Origin: a virus
Reading direction: 5' to 3' (one strand)
Length of the DNA: 40,097 nucleotides
IMG/VR virus record: IMGVR_UViG_3300026512_000032
Location: 1-40,097 of that record
A program made the position numbers and the translations under genes. This document shows positions 14,063 to 22,084 of this stretch, one piece after another (position 1 is the stretch's first letter; each line of letters opens with the position of its first letter). A model generated the notes under the pieces. The model worked only from the letters and a program-made list of their open reading frames with translations, was not told where the DNA came from and searched no databases.

Positions 14063-14443
14063 TTATTTAAACCAAGAATTGTTAATACTATCAACTTCTT
14101 TGGGTTTCTTTTGATTTTGTTTTTCGTTAATTTCTATAACTTTTTTGTTGAACTTATTTAATTCTTTAAGTAGAACATTATATTTTATACGAAGTTCTTT
14201 CGTGTATTTAATCAATCCTAACATATCGTCTTTATCTGCTACCAAATATGTTTGCGTTGTACCATTAATATCTTCGGTTTCCACCCACATTTCTAATGTA
14301 TAAGGTTTACTTACATTAAATTCTGAAGTATCAAAAGTCGGGTAATATTCCGTTTGTGGAATTAGAATAATTTGCTTCTCTGTACATCCAGTAACACCAA
14401 TACTTAGTAAAATAGTAAGTGTAAGTAATGTTAAGTATTTCAT
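14063..14443 (-). CDS. Lipoprotein, candidate outer-membrane spanin
   Basis: A 126-residue protein with a clean lipoprotein signal, MKYLTLLTLTILLSIGVTGC: the lipobox is VTGC with Cys20 as the lipidation site. The C-terminal half (about 75-126) is helical and Lys/Asn-rich. Its position in the lysis region, close to a single-pass coiled-coil protein, suggests the outer subunit of a two-component spanin that disrupts the outer membrane at lysis. At over 100 mature residues it is larger than classical Rz1, so it could be another surface lipoprotein. Confidence 0.6.
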   Translation of the reverse strand: MKYLTLLTLTILLSIGVTGCTEKQIILIPQTEYYPTFDTSEFNVSKPYTLEMWVETEDINGTTQTYLVADKDDMLGLIKYTKELRIKYNVLLKELNKFNKKVIEINEKQNQKKPKEVDSINNSWFK

Positions 14444-14444
14444 T

Positions 14445-14645
14445 TTATTTGTCCATAAATGATTGTATAAATTTTTTATTTACAGTTGTGTTTGGTGACT
14501 GAGTAATAAATGAATACACTTGTTTTGTTATTGCTCTAACATCATCTTCACTCAAACTACTGTTGATTTTTAGTATCATAGACTTAATTTCTTTAGTACC
14601 TATGTCTTTGCCTTTTACTTCAAATAAATCTCTAAATGTTTTCAT
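14445..14645 (-). CDS. Small protein with capsid-targeting-like N-terminus
   Basis: A 66-residue protein beginning MKTFRDLFE, the closest match in this window to the T4 leader MKTYQEFIAE, with an LFE cleavage candidate at residue 9. The remainder is helical (IKSMILKINSSLSEDDVRAI). It lies one base from the lipoprotein gene and 10 nt after the TM/coiled-coil gene, so it is co-transcribed with lysis genes. Inferred internal head protein; no enzymatic motif. Confidence 0.5.
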   Translation of the reverse strand: MKTFRDLFEVKGKDIGTKEIKSMILKINSSLSEDDVRAITKQVYSFITQSPNTTVNKKFIQSFMDK

Positions 14646-14655
14646 TTTATTTCTC

Positions 14656-15003
14656 CTAAACTGTTACTTTGAATTTTTTCTTTTCTTTTGCTTGAGTAGA
14701 CTTTTTAATATCTGTAGCAATAGTGCTCATTTCTTTTTGAATCTCTTTTGATTCTTTTTTAAGTTCTTTAAGAGTTTCTATGTGTGCATCTGTTTCTGCT
14801 TTTTTACCTTCTGCTTTAGCCTTCGCTTTCGTTTTAGCAACAATAACATTAGTCTTTGCTATTTTTGTTTCAACTTGTTGTAATTTCGATTCTGCTCTAG
14901 CAGCCTTGAATTTTTGTGTTGCAATATATCCTACTCCAAATAATCCTAAAGCAAACATAATTATATTCTTTGTGTTACTAAAGAAATTTATAATAAATCC
15001 CAT
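14656..15003 (-). CDS. Membrane-anchored coiled-coil protein, candidate inner spanin
   Basis: A 115-residue protein. One membrane segment at about residues 13-28 (IIMFALGLFGVGYIAT) is followed by a long Ala/Lys/Glu coiled coil (AESKLQQVETKIAKTNVIVA and beyond) that continues to residue 100, and a basic tail. This single-anchor plus coiled-coil layout is that of inner-membrane spanins (Rz-like). A lipoprotein gene lies two genes downstream, and a holin candidate and the endolysin are nearby. It has a late promoter on the minus strand. Confidence 0.6.
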   Translation of the reverse strand: MGFIINFFSNTKNIIMFALGLFGVGYIATQKFKAARAESKLQQVETKIAKTNVIVAKTKAKAKAEGKKAETDAHIETLKELKKESKEIQKEMSTIATDIKKSTQAKEKKKFKVTV

Positions 15004-15020
15004 AATATATCCTTTTTAAT

Positions 15021-15028
15021 TATTTATA
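15021..15028 (-). promoter_or_regulatory. Late promoter of the minus-strand spanin operon
   Basis: TATAAATA on the minus strand, 17 nt before the ATG at 15003 with AAAAAGGA between. It drives the TM/coiled-coil, CTS-type and lipoprotein genes. Confidence 0.65.
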
Positions 15029-15059
15029 AACATAAAATTACTTAATTTTTTGTAGAAAG

Positions 15060-15067
15060 TATAAATA
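15060..15067 (+). promoter_or_regulatory. Late promoter of the holin candidate
   Basis: TATAAATA, 29 nt before ATG 15097. It lies 30 nt from the divergent late promoter at 15021, so both lysis transcripts start from one short interval. Confidence 0.65.
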
Positions 15068-15096
15068 CAATATATTAACATAAAGGAGTATTATGT

Positions 15097-15375
15097 ATGG
15101 AAAAATTTATAGAATGGTTGGAGAAAGATCCGGCTAGAACTAGAAAAGTAGTATTGTTAAGTACTGTATTTGTATTTTTAATAATAACAGTATTGTTGTT
15201 TGGTGTATCATTTTTTGGTATAGCGATTCAAAATAATATAGTAACTATATTTGGAACATTAGCAGCGTTTATGGTTGGAATCTACGGATTTTTTACAGGT
15301 ACATCATCTGACAAAACAGCTAAATTAGCCGATAAAGCAGCAGATATTATGATGGAAAAATTAGATAAAAAATAG
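15097..15375 (+). CDS. Two-TM membrane protein, candidate holin
   Basis: A 92-residue protein. After a charged N-terminus (MEKFIEWLEKDPARTRK) there are two hydrophobic segments at about residues 18-41 and 47-66, then a Lys/Asp-rich cytoplasmic tail (DKTAKLADKAADIMMEKLDK). Size, topology, late expression and position beside the endolysin and spanin-like genes fit a class II-type holin. ATG 15097 is preferred over ATG 15093, which gives a 13-codon frame. The assignment rests on topology and context. Confidence 0.55.
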   Translation: MEKFIEWLEKDPARTRKVVLLSTVFVFLIITVLLFGVSFFGIAIQNNIVTIFGTLAAFMVGIYGFFTGTSSDKTAKLADKAADIMMEKLDKK

Positions 15376-15393
15376 ACATAAGTCTATTTTTAT
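15368..15393. terminator. Bidirectional terminator between holin and endolysin genes
   Basis: AAAAATAGAC pairs with GTCTATTTTT around ATAA (10 bp), flanked by A and T runs suited to both strands. It overlaps the holin stop codon. Confidence 0.75.
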
Positions 15394-15410
15394 CATTATT
15401 TCAGAGTTAT

Positions 15411-15860
15411 TTATGGGTTAATTAGCTCAAAATGAGGTAGGTCGAAGAAAGAACTATCTGAAAAGAAATCCATATCACTATCCCAATTTCCACCCCATCT
15501 TATTATATGAGAAATTTTACCTTCACTGTATAATTTATGTGCAATTCCTTGTACTAATCCTGCTAAATAATAAAAAGATTTAGGCCCATTTTCTGATTGA
15601 AATGGATTAAACCCTTTGTAATACGGCATAATATCAATAGCATGTGATAGCCCGTCACCTTGGTCTTGGTGTTTAGACAGTTTGTTAATACCATCTAACT
15701 GACTTTTACCATTTTTAAAGTACTCTTGTTGTTTTTCTGTTGTTCTAATGCCCTCTAATACAGAAAAATCATATATTTTTATAACTTCTTCCATAATTTT
15801 TATTATATCTGGGTGACAAGTATCTAATTTTGCTCTTGATGTTTTTCCAAAATTATACAT
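15411..15860 (-). CDS. Endolysin, M15 L-alanyl-D-glutamate peptidase type
   Basis: A 149-residue single-domain zinc peptidase that cuts the peptide stem of peptidoglycan. The order is FGKTSRAKLDTCHPDI (4-19), DFSVLEGIRTTEKQQEYF (31-48), SKHQDQGDGLSHAIDIMP (62-79) and FFDLPHFEL (138-146). Probable zinc ligands are H64, D76 and H143, as in VanY-type enzymes and the T5 endolysin. No signal peptide is present, so a holin is needed for release. It is transcribed from a minus-strand late promoter and converges on the holin gene. Confidence 0.92.
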   Translation of the reverse strand: MYNFGKTSRAKLDTCHPDIIKIMEEVIKIYDFSVLEGIRTTEKQQEYFKNGKSQLDGINKLSKHQDQGDGLSHAIDIMPYYKGFNPFQSENGPKSFYYLAGLVQGIAHKLYSEGKISHIIRWGGNWDSDMDFFSDSSFFDLPHFELINP

Positions 15861-15877
15861 TTATTATCCTTTTTAAT

Positions 15878-15885
15878 TATTTATA
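15878..15885 (-). promoter_or_regulatory. Late promoter of the endolysin gene
   Basis: The minus-strand TATAAATA overlaps the plus-strand late box at 15882-15889 in an ATTATTTATAAATAG arrangement; an AAAAAGGA ribosome site follows on the minus strand. Confidence 0.65.
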
Positions 15886-15889
15886 AATA
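15882..15889 (+). promoter_or_regulatory. Late promoter of the first tail fibre gene
   Basis: TATAAATA sharing four bases with the opposite-strand late box. Only one polymerase could occupy the site at a time, so lysis and tail fibre transcripts compete here. Confidence 0.65.
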
Positions 15890-15928
15890 GTTTTATTAAA
15901 CAATTATGAAAACATATTAGGAGATTAT

Positions 15929-16537
15929 ATGGGAAATATAGAAACCGCAAAAGACTTAGGTCAAGGTATATACACAAAAACAGAAGTAGATAATTCAAAA
16001 GCAAATGTAAATGGTGATATAAATGAGATTTTTAAAGTAGCTAATGCGGTTAATGATGACGAAGCACTTAGTAAAGGACAATTAGATGGGCAAGTTACAA
16101 ACGGAACTTTTACTGCAACATTATATGGTAAGACAGGAAATACGCAGACAGGGACGGAAGTAACAAAAGATGTTACAGGTGAATGGCACAAGGTTATGAA
16201 TAGAGTGTTTATAACAATAAACTATGAAACAAACGGAAATTCACATCTTATAAGTGGAAATATACATGCAGAATTTTCATTACACGAAGTGAGGGGTTTA
16301 CCATTTACAGCAAGTAGTGTAAGTCAAAATACAATTTTTTATGGCAGGGGTCTGCAATTTAGATATAGCACAGCTACAAGAACATCATTTTTTACATCAG
16401 GTTTAATAAAAAGCGGTGAAAACATTATATATTGTAGTGCAGAATCGAAAAATGAAGCTTATAGTGGATATATAACATTAAAAGATAATAGTTCAGGAAC
16501 TTATCTTAAATCAATAACAATAAATTATCAAGTTTAA
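15929..16537 (+). CDS. Tail fibre or baseplate-associated structural protein
   Basis: A 202-residue protein. The N-terminal 50 residues (TKTEVDNSKANVNGDINEIF; ANAVNDDEALSKGQL) resemble the trimeric coiled-coil linkers of phage fibres. The C-terminal 140 residues are rich in beta-strand, Thr, Ser and Gly (TATLYGKTGNTQTGTEV; FYGRGLQFRYSTATRTSFF). It is followed after 16 nt by a tail-fibre-assembly-like gene, the usual order of fibre then chaperone. It may be a short fibre binding host surface glycans. Confidence 0.6.
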   Translation: MGNIETAKDLGQGIYTKTEVDNSKANVNGDINEIFKVANAVNDDEALSKGQLDGQVTNGTFTATLYGKTGNTQTGTEVTKDVTGEWHKVMNRVFITINYETNGNSHLISGNIHAEFSLHEVRGLPFTASSVSQNTIFYGRGLQFRYSTATRTSFFTSGLIKSGENIIYCSAESKNEAYSGYITLKDNSSGTYLKSITINYQV

Positions 16538-16553
16538 TAAAAAGGATAAAAAA

Positions 16554-16952
16554 ATGAAAACACAAGCATATTATGATACAGTTGATTATTTCAATAGTTT
16601 GAGTGTAACACCACCAGAAAGTGAATTTAATGTAAAACTTGCAGAACTTGAAGCACAAGCAAAAGTTGAATTACAACAAAAAGAGTTTAATGATACAATT
16701 CAAAACTACTTAGATACTAAAGCTCAAGAGTATAAATGGGATAATATGCAATCAGCACGAGCAGCAGTAGTTCCTATTAAAGATAGTGACAGTGATGTAG
16801 TTAAAGAAATGAAAAATAACGCAGAAACATTAACAGATTGGTATTTTGAAGTATGGGCAACTGCATCACAAATACAATATGATGTAGAAAATGGTGATAA
16901 GGAAATGCCTAGTGTTAACGAAGTTCTTGTAGAATTGCCTGCTTACGAATAA
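16554..16952 (+). CDS. Tail fibre assembly chaperone-like protein
   Basis: A 132-residue helical protein. The core FNDTIQNYLDTKAQEYKWDN with MQSARAAV and the later ETLTDWYFEVWATASQI, then VNEVLVELPAYE at the end, follow the pattern of proteins encoded next to phage tail fibres (xxLDxxAxExGYDNxxSA ... WRDxVW ... VxELPxF). These are fibre-assembly helpers or small fibre-tip proteins. It follows the fibre gene in the same transcript, which ends at the hairpin just after its stop. Confidence 0.6.
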   Translation: MKTQAYYDTVDYFNSLSVTPPESEFNVKLAELEAQAKVELQQKEFNDTIQNYLDTKAQEYKWDNMQSARAAVVPIKDSDSDVVKEMKNNAETLTDWYFEVWATASQIQYDVENGDKEMPSVNEVLVELPAYE

Positions 16953-16992
16953 TATATAAAAACTAGACTTTTATCGGTTTAGTTTTTATATA
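16953..16992 (+). terminator. Strong terminator hairpin
   Basis: A 13-bp perfect stem TATATAAAAACTA/TAGTTTTTATATA with a 14-nt loop directly after the stop codon at 16952. It separates the first fibre operon from the next late promoter. Confidence 0.7.
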
Positions 16993-17078
16993 GTAGAGTA
17001 TATTCAAAATTTCCTGCTACTTTTAACATTTTTTTTTGATAACAAGTATAATTAATATAAAACTCCGTTTTATATATT

Positions 17079-17086
17079 TATAAATA
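17079..17086 (+). promoter_or_regulatory. Late promoter
   Basis: TATAAATA, 26 nt before the start of the gene at 17113. Confidence 0.65.
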
Positions 17087-17112
17087 CTTTAAATAAGACA
17101 TAAGGCACCAAG

Positions 17113-17508
17113 ATGGAAGAATTCTTAGAAATTGTACGAGTAAAATTAAACGATATTAGTACATTCTTAAACAACTTACAGCACACTATTGGGTTATCAA
17201 ATTCTACTGATGATAGTATTAATGGTAAACTTAACAATTTATCAACAATGTTAGATAATGCTAAAGTTCCCGCATATTATACAGAGAAAAAAACTATACA
17301 AGATAATAGTTTTTATTGTACATATGAACCCATTGACGGATTATGTATGTATGATGAAATAACTTTATACCACCCGGAAGAAGGTACTTTAATATGGGAA
17401 GGTATAACATTTAATCATAAAAAAGGTACTCTTGACGGTGCTTTTCACGCTTACGATGGATGGGAAATGAAGGTTCAGTATTTTTACAATAAAGATTTAG
17501 TATTATAA
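17113..17508 (+). CDS. Tail protein with a shared C-terminal beta domain
   Basis: A 131-residue protein. Residues 1-50 are helical (trimeric coiled-coil-like: LNDISTFLNNLQHTIGLSNS). Residues 55-131 form a beta domain that aligns with the C-terminus of the next gene product: TIxxN...EPxxxxxxxDE...WEGxT...TLxGA...YDGxxxKVxYxY. The pair probably arose by domain duplication and may form part of the same fibre or baseplate appendage. It is transcribed from its own late promoter. Confidence 0.5.
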   Translation: MEEFLEIVRVKLNDISTFLNNLQHTIGLSNSTDDSINGKLNNLSTMLDNAKVPAYYTEKKTIQDNSFYCTYEPIDGLCMYDEITLYHPEEGTLIWEGITFNHKKGTLDGAFHAYDGWEMKVQYFYNKDLVL

Positions 17509-17536
17509 TATCATACCATATTAATATAAACAGATA

Positions 17537-17544
17537 TATAAATA
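17537..17544 (+). promoter_or_regulatory. Late promoter
   Basis: TATAAATA, 29 nt before ATG 17574, with AGGAG as ribosome site. Confidence 0.65.
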
Positions 17545-17573
17545 CATAAACACATAAAACAGGAGTTAACAAA

Positions 17574-18437
17574 ATGGGTAAATTATTAAAAAGAAGAATT
17601 GGTGCTACGCATCAGTTACAAGAAGAACTTAACAAAAGAGTTCACAGAGAACAAGATTTAGTTACAAGTGTAACATCAATTGCAGTAGATGCGTCAGGTG
17701 CGCCAACAGACGATACATTAGATGATTCATATTTAGGTGCTAACGAATTTGCAAGAGCATATCACCAAGATTTAATTGAATATACAGACATTGTAAATGA
17801 TACAACATCAGGTGGGGAAAATGTTCCAGCATCAGCAGAAGCGGTTAAATCACTTCAATTACAAATTGATGGTATGGCAAATGGACTAGAGTATATTGGT
17901 ACTTTTGATCCTTCTGGTGGGACTTGGCCTTCAAATGTTACACAAGGTAACTTTTTCAAAGTAAATGGTTCAGGTACTATTGACGGTGTTGAATTAAATA
18001 CAGGTGATATGATTATTGCCAACAAAATTGTTTCTGGCGATACTGAATTAGCAGATTGGGATATAGTTGATAATACTGAAGCAGCAGATATTTTAAGAGA
18101 CGCAGATGTTATAGATAATAAAGATATGACAGTTAGTCCACTTAAAATTCCAACTAGACAATCTGTTGGTGAAGCTATTACAGATGCATGTGCAGCAATT
18201 ACTATTAAAGTGAAAGTTGAAACTGCAACAATTTCTGGTAATCAAATGACATTAACACACGAACCAGTTTCTAGTGTTGTTTTTAATGACGAAGTAATTG
18301 TGGAAGTTGATTCAGCAAATGGTGTTTATGATACATGGGAAGGTGTTACAGTTTCTGGTAATACAGCTACTTTATCCGGAGCAAGTACTGTTCAATATGA
18401 CGGTCTTTCTGGAAAAGTTACATATCTTTACATATAA
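17574..18437 (+). CDS. Tail fibre/baseplate protein sharing a C-terminal domain with its neighbour
   Basis: A 287-residue structural protein. The N-terminus (LLKRRIGATHQLQEELNKRV) is helical. The middle contains LEYIGTFDPSGGTWPSNVTQ, GNFFKVNGSGTIDGVELNTG and DMIIANK, a pattern widespread in phage tail fibres and adhesins, followed by a linker. The C-terminal 75 residues are the beta domain shared with the product of the preceding gene (WEGVTVSGNTATLSGAS). A terminator follows. Confidence 0.6.
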   Translation: MGKLLKRRIGATHQLQEELNKRVHREQDLVTSVTSIAVDASGAPTDDTLDDSYLGANEFARAYHQDLIEYTDIVNDTTSGGENVPASAEAVKSLQLQIDGMANGLEYIGTFDPSGGTWPSNVTQGNFFKVNGSGTIDGVELNTGDMIIANKIVSGDTELADWDIVDNTEAADILRDADVIDNKDMTVSPLKIPTRQSVGEAITDACAAITIKVKVETATISGNQMTLTHEPVSSVVFNDEVIVEVDSANGVYDTWEGVTVSGNTATLSGASTVQYDGLSGKVTYLYI

Positions 18438-18457
18438 TCTATTTAATAAATAGTAAA

Positions 18458-18485
18458 AAAGGGTAATTAATTTTACCCTTTAATT
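18458..18485 (+). terminator. Terminator hairpin
   Basis: AAAGGGTAA pairs with TTACCCTTT (9 bp, 6-nt loop), preceded by a run of A and followed by TAATTT. It lies between two tail genes, close to the ribosome site of the next one. Confidence 0.65.
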
Positions 18486-18497
18486 TAAGGAAATACT

Positions 18498-19037
18498 ATG
18501 GCAGTAAGAAATAGAAGTGCACAAATAAATTATGTTAATGAGTTAAATGCTGATGGTGTTGCTACACAAAAAGAATTAGACGATGCTATAAATGAGCACT
18601 TAACCGATTATCATAGTGGAGAACATTCTACTAAATTCGAAGATGGTGTTGAATATTTTTATGATGAAGATAACGATCGTTATTTAAGTAAACAATTATT
18701 TATGATGGACTTTTCCGATAATGATACAACAACATCAAACATTTACTTATATCAAAAGAAAAATATTAGATGTAATTACACATATAACACATTACCATTT
18801 GATAAGAATATATTAATTGATAAAGTAGAAGTGTCGTTAAATGCTAAAAAACACGGTGATTTATTTGATATTGAAAATGGAAATGGTGATAGCATTTACA
18901 CTATTAATACACCTAATCAAAAATATACTAAAATAAATAATGTAAATACAATAGTAACTGATGAAGTAAAAGTGTATGTTAATAATACAAAAGTAAGGCG
19001 TCCGGTTGTGAAACTTTGGATGAGATTAATATATTAA
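18498..19037 (+). CDS. Tail-associated structural protein
   Basis: A 179-residue protein. The N-terminus (MAVRNRSAQINYVNELNADG then VATQKELDDAINEHLTDYHS) looks like a fibre linker with a short coiled coil. The rest is beta-rich (NILIDKVEVSLNAKKHGDLF; DEVKVYVNNTKVRRPVVKLW). No catalytic motif is visible. It sits 10 nt before the large lectin-like fibre gene, so it may be an adaptor for it. Confidence 0.5.
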   Translation: MAVRNRSAQINYVNELNADGVATQKELDDAINEHLTDYHSGEHSTKFEDGVEYFYDEDNDRYLSKQLFMMDFSDNDTTTSNIYLYQKKNIRCNYTYNTLPFDKNILIDKVEVSLNAKKHGDLFDIENGNGDSIYTINTPNQKYTKINNVNTIVTDEVKVYVNNTKVRRPVVKLWMRLIY

Positions 19038-19047
19038 GGGTAAATAA

Positions 19048-21177
19048 ATGAAAATAAAAAATATAAGTACTAAAAGAATTATTTTAGCAGGTGTAAAAAT
19101 ACAAAGCGAACAAACATTGTCAATGGAAGCTTTTGGCGAAGGGTTTACATTTGCGGAATATGAAGATGAAATTACTTCATTAGTAAATGATCATATTATT
19201 GTTTTTATTGATGAATCGACAGGTAAATATATTACTGATATGTCTATCATAAAAGCTAATATGGATCTACTTATTGTTAATGATAATGATGTATCGTGTT
19301 TATCAACACAGCAAAAACCAGACTTTTATTATAATTATAAAGTAATAAATTTAGAATATGGTGAAGATTTACAGGTAGAGTTTGTAGGTTATTTAAAAAC
19401 ACTAAATGTTGTAACTAGAGCTGGTGATATCGAAATACAAATAGTCCAACCACTTATGAATAAAGTTTTGGTACAAGAAACAAATAATTATGAAATTGAT
19501 GCTGATTACAAATTATTAAATCCAATTATTAAAATTAAAGCTAAATCAAATTCAAAAGTTGATTTATATATGGATGGTATTTTTAAACACGATACTAAAA
19601 CAAAAAACCAATACCTGAAGGAAATATATTCTAATTCAAAATTTCCTGAAGCTGATGTGTATAAAGGATTGTTAAAATTTAAAGTAAACTTTAAAAGAAC
19701 TATGACTTCTGATGTTTTTAGAGACATTATAGGTAATAATATTGGTAGAACATATCATAATACAACACTTAGAAACTTTAATAAATTTGAAGATGGCGCT
19801 TATGTTAAATTTGGTGATGTATGTACATTGAAAACAGACGAAGATTTTACTATTAACTTTTGGTTTAAATCGTTTGATTCGGTAATGGATAAACAATATT
19901 TGGTTTGCAAAAGTGGTGTATTTGAAATTTATTTTGAAAAAGGTGTTTTAAAAACAGTTATAGATGGATATAAATCAGATATTGTAAAAATAGAACAAAA
20001 TAAATATTATATGTTTACTATATCATACTCTGCAATTGATAAAGTTACTCATTTTTACTTAAATGATGAAATTGTAAAAAACCAAGTTAGAAGATATACA
20101 TTCTACAACAATCGTTCTTTATATTTTGGTTCAAAAAATGGTAGTTATTGTTTAAGAAGTGCGGAATTAGGGGAATTTAATTATTATTCTTATCATATGA
20201 GTGCTGGTATGGTTAGAAATTTATTTGTAAACAATAACCCAGATCACCAATTTAAAGATCTGAATACAAACTGTCAAAAATTAACATATAATTGTGATAC
20301 AGATTTAAATTTAGATGATACATACTCAGCATCTATTATTGCAAAAGAATTTGCTAAATCGGAAAATTTAGTTGAAGGTGTTAAATCTACACTTAATAAC
20401 ACAGATGATAATAATCTTTTAACAATTCATAAAGGTTATGTGTATTTTCCAGAAGATGGTAAATACACATTTGAAGCAACACTTAATAAGTTAATTTTTA
20501 CTATTGACGACAAAGATGTTTTAATTAATGAAGAAACAAATACATTTTTTATAGAAGAAGGATATTATACATTTGAAGCAACTTCATTTGGTGCATTTCA
20601 TATTACTTATGGTAAAAAAGGCACAGATCAAATAGAAATACCAGTCTTTAATGATGATTTAACTGCACCGATAGTGTCTATAGACAACCAAACAGGTGGG
20701 GTATTTACTGGTGTTGTTGATGGTAAATATTATAATTTAGATTACACACGAATAGAAAATATTTCAGACGCTTTCTTTGGAGATGTGTTTACTATTACAT
20801 TAGATGTGAAACTACACGAAAAGGAAGCAGAAATATTTGCAAGTGGTGATGTTTATGACCCATATATAGCTTTATTAGCTCAAGATAATAAAATTATTTT
20901 AATGTTTAGAGGTTTATATCTTCAAACTAAAAAAATAAGTCACGATTATAATAGAGTTGATATTACTGCAGATGGTAATAAAATTTACCTATATTTAAAT
21001 GGACATTTAGAATGTTCTGCTAATTTTTATGAATTTAAATCTGATGCTTCAGATTTATGGTTTGGAAGAAGTGGTGATGGTAAATCAAAAGATTGGTTAT
21101 GTGGTGATTTTGATTTGAAAAATGTTAAATTTTACAAAGATTATTCAACACCATTTAATATACAAGGGAGATTATAA
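19048..21177 (+). CDS. Large adhesin/tail fibre with two LamG-like and one PA14-like domains
   Basis: A 709-residue protein, the largest in the window. Residues 1-240 are beta-rich and probably attach it to the tail. A concanavalin/LamG-like domain spans about 245-410 (DFTINFWFKSFDSVMDKQYL ... HFYLNDEIV ... LYFGSKNG). A PA14-like segment lies near 470-540 (GYVYFPEDGKYTFEATLNKL; IEEGYYTFEATSFG). A second LamG-like domain fills 550-709 (VFTITLDVKLHEKEAEIFAS ... KIYLYLNGHLECSANF ... DLWFGRSGDG). LamG and PA14 folds commonly bind sugars, so this is the best receptor-binding candidate. Confidence 0.7.
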   Translation: MKIKNISTKRIILAGVKIQSEQTLSMEAFGEGFTFAEYEDEITSLVNDHIIVFIDESTGKYITDMSIIKANMDLLIVNDNDVSCLSTQQKPDFYYNYKVINLEYGEDLQVEFVGYLKTLNVVTRAGDIEIQIVQPLMNKVLVQETNNYEIDADYKLLNPIIKIKAKSNSKVDLYMDGIFKHDTKTKNQYLKEIYSNSKFPEADVYKGLLKFKVNFKRTMTSDVFRDIIGNNIGRTYHNTTLRNFNKFEDGAYVKFGDVCTLKTDEDFTINFWFKSFDSVMDKQYLVCKSGVFEIYFEKGVLKTVIDGYKSDIVKIEQNKYYMFTISYSAIDKVTHFYLNDEIVKNQVRRYTFYNNRSLYFGSKNGSYCLRSAELGEFNYYSYHMSAGMVRNLFVNNNPDHQFKDLNTNCQKLTYNCDTDLNLDDTYSASIIAKEFAKSENLVEGVKSTLNNTDDNNLLTIHKGYVYFPEDGKYTFEATLNKLIFTIDDKDVLINEETNTFFIEEGYYTFEATSFGAFHITYGKKGTDQIEIPVFNDDLTAPIVSIDNQTGGVFTGVVDGKYYNLDYTRIENISDAFFGDVFTITLDVKLHEKEAEIFASGDVYDPYIALLAQDNKIILMFRGLYLQTKKISHDYNRVDITADGNKIYLYLNGHLECSANFYEFKSDASDLWFGRSGDGKSKDWLCGDFDLKNVKFYKDYSTPFNIQGRL

Positions 21178-21779
21178 TGGGTATTAGACATAATATTTTA
21201 CACAGAGATGGTACAAAAAAAGTTTACGAAAGTCCTGCAATGTCAGGACAATATATTTATTTTACAAGTCGTGGCGACGATATGGAAAATAAAATTATAG
21301 GAAAAGGTTCTAAATTTTACTTAGATAATGTAGATGGTTTAGAAAGTAAATCAGTTTCAATACAATTTCTTGAAGACACTCAAGTCAAAGATTCATATTT
21401 AATGTGGGAAAATGCTGTTTGGGGGGATACTGTTACTATTGAAGTAATGTTACCAAAAGACACATTAATGTTAAGTCCTACAAATCAAGGAAATGTAAAT
21501 GTTATTAATGGCTCTCCAGAAGCAGTAACAGAGTCACAAGCTCCTGATGAAACTTGGACTGGTACTCATATATATTTTCCTGTAGATGTTTCGTTGGTAA
21601 GATTTGTAAATGAAATAATGATAAATGGTACAAATAATATGGGAATGATATTAGAATCTAAAGGAGTTGCTTTAGTTCAAAAAGAATTACAACTTAAAAT
21701 GACTTTAAAATCAGAAACTAAAAATACAAGCATTAAACTAGGTGTTATTGCTGAATTATATAGAGTGAATACAATATAA
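21177..21779 (+). CDS. Tail-associated structural protein
   Basis: A 200-residue beta-rich protein whose start overlaps the stop of the large adhesin by one base. Segments such as SGQYIYFTSRGDDMENKIIG, DTVTIEVMLPKDTLML and GTHIYFPVDVSLVRFVNEIM suggest beta-sandwich domains. Similar genes in tail clusters encode fibre or baseplate components; no specific family is recognised. It also overlaps the next gene by one base. Confidence 0.5.
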   Translation: MGIRHNILHRDGTKKVYESPAMSGQYIYFTSRGDDMENKIIGKGSKFYLDNVDGLESKSVSIQFLEDTQVKDSYLMWENAVWGDTVTIEVMLPKDTLMLSPTNQGNVNVINGSPEAVTESQAPDETWTGTHIYFPVDVSLVRFVNEIMINGTNNMGMILESKGVALVQKELQLKMTLKSETKNTSIKLGVIAELYRVNTI

Positions 21780-22084
21780 TGTTTCCAAATGAATTAGAAG
21801 AGTTCGAAGAAATTACTATCGAAACATATGAGGATCTTGTGGAGGATGAAATGACTGAATTGAATGATAAATTAGACACTATGCCAGTAGAAATGACTAA
21901 TGCTGTTATAAGTGCTATGTATGGAAAAATGGAAATACATGATGATGTTATGGATATATACAATGCTGAAGGTGAACTTATAAGAACATTTGATTTGTTT
22001 GATCACGCCGGAAATCCAACTACATCGAGTGCAGTTTACAAAAGAGAAATTAAAGTAGCACAAATACCAGAAGGAACAGACTAA
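21779..22084 (+). CDS. Acidic tail-cluster protein
   Basis: A 101-residue, very acidic protein (MFPNELEEFEEITIETYEDL). The middle is helical (EMTELNDKLDTMPVEMTNAV), and the C-terminal part resembles a short linker common in tail proteins (IYNAEGELIRTFDLFDHAGN). It is translationally coupled on both sides by one-base overlaps, so its product is probably needed in a fixed ratio with its neighbours. Confidence 0.5.
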   Translation: MFPNELEEFEEITIETYEDLVEDEMTELNDKLDTMPVEMTNAVISAMYGKMEIHDDVMDIYNAEGELIRTFDLFDHAGNPTTSSAVYKREIKVAQIPEGTD

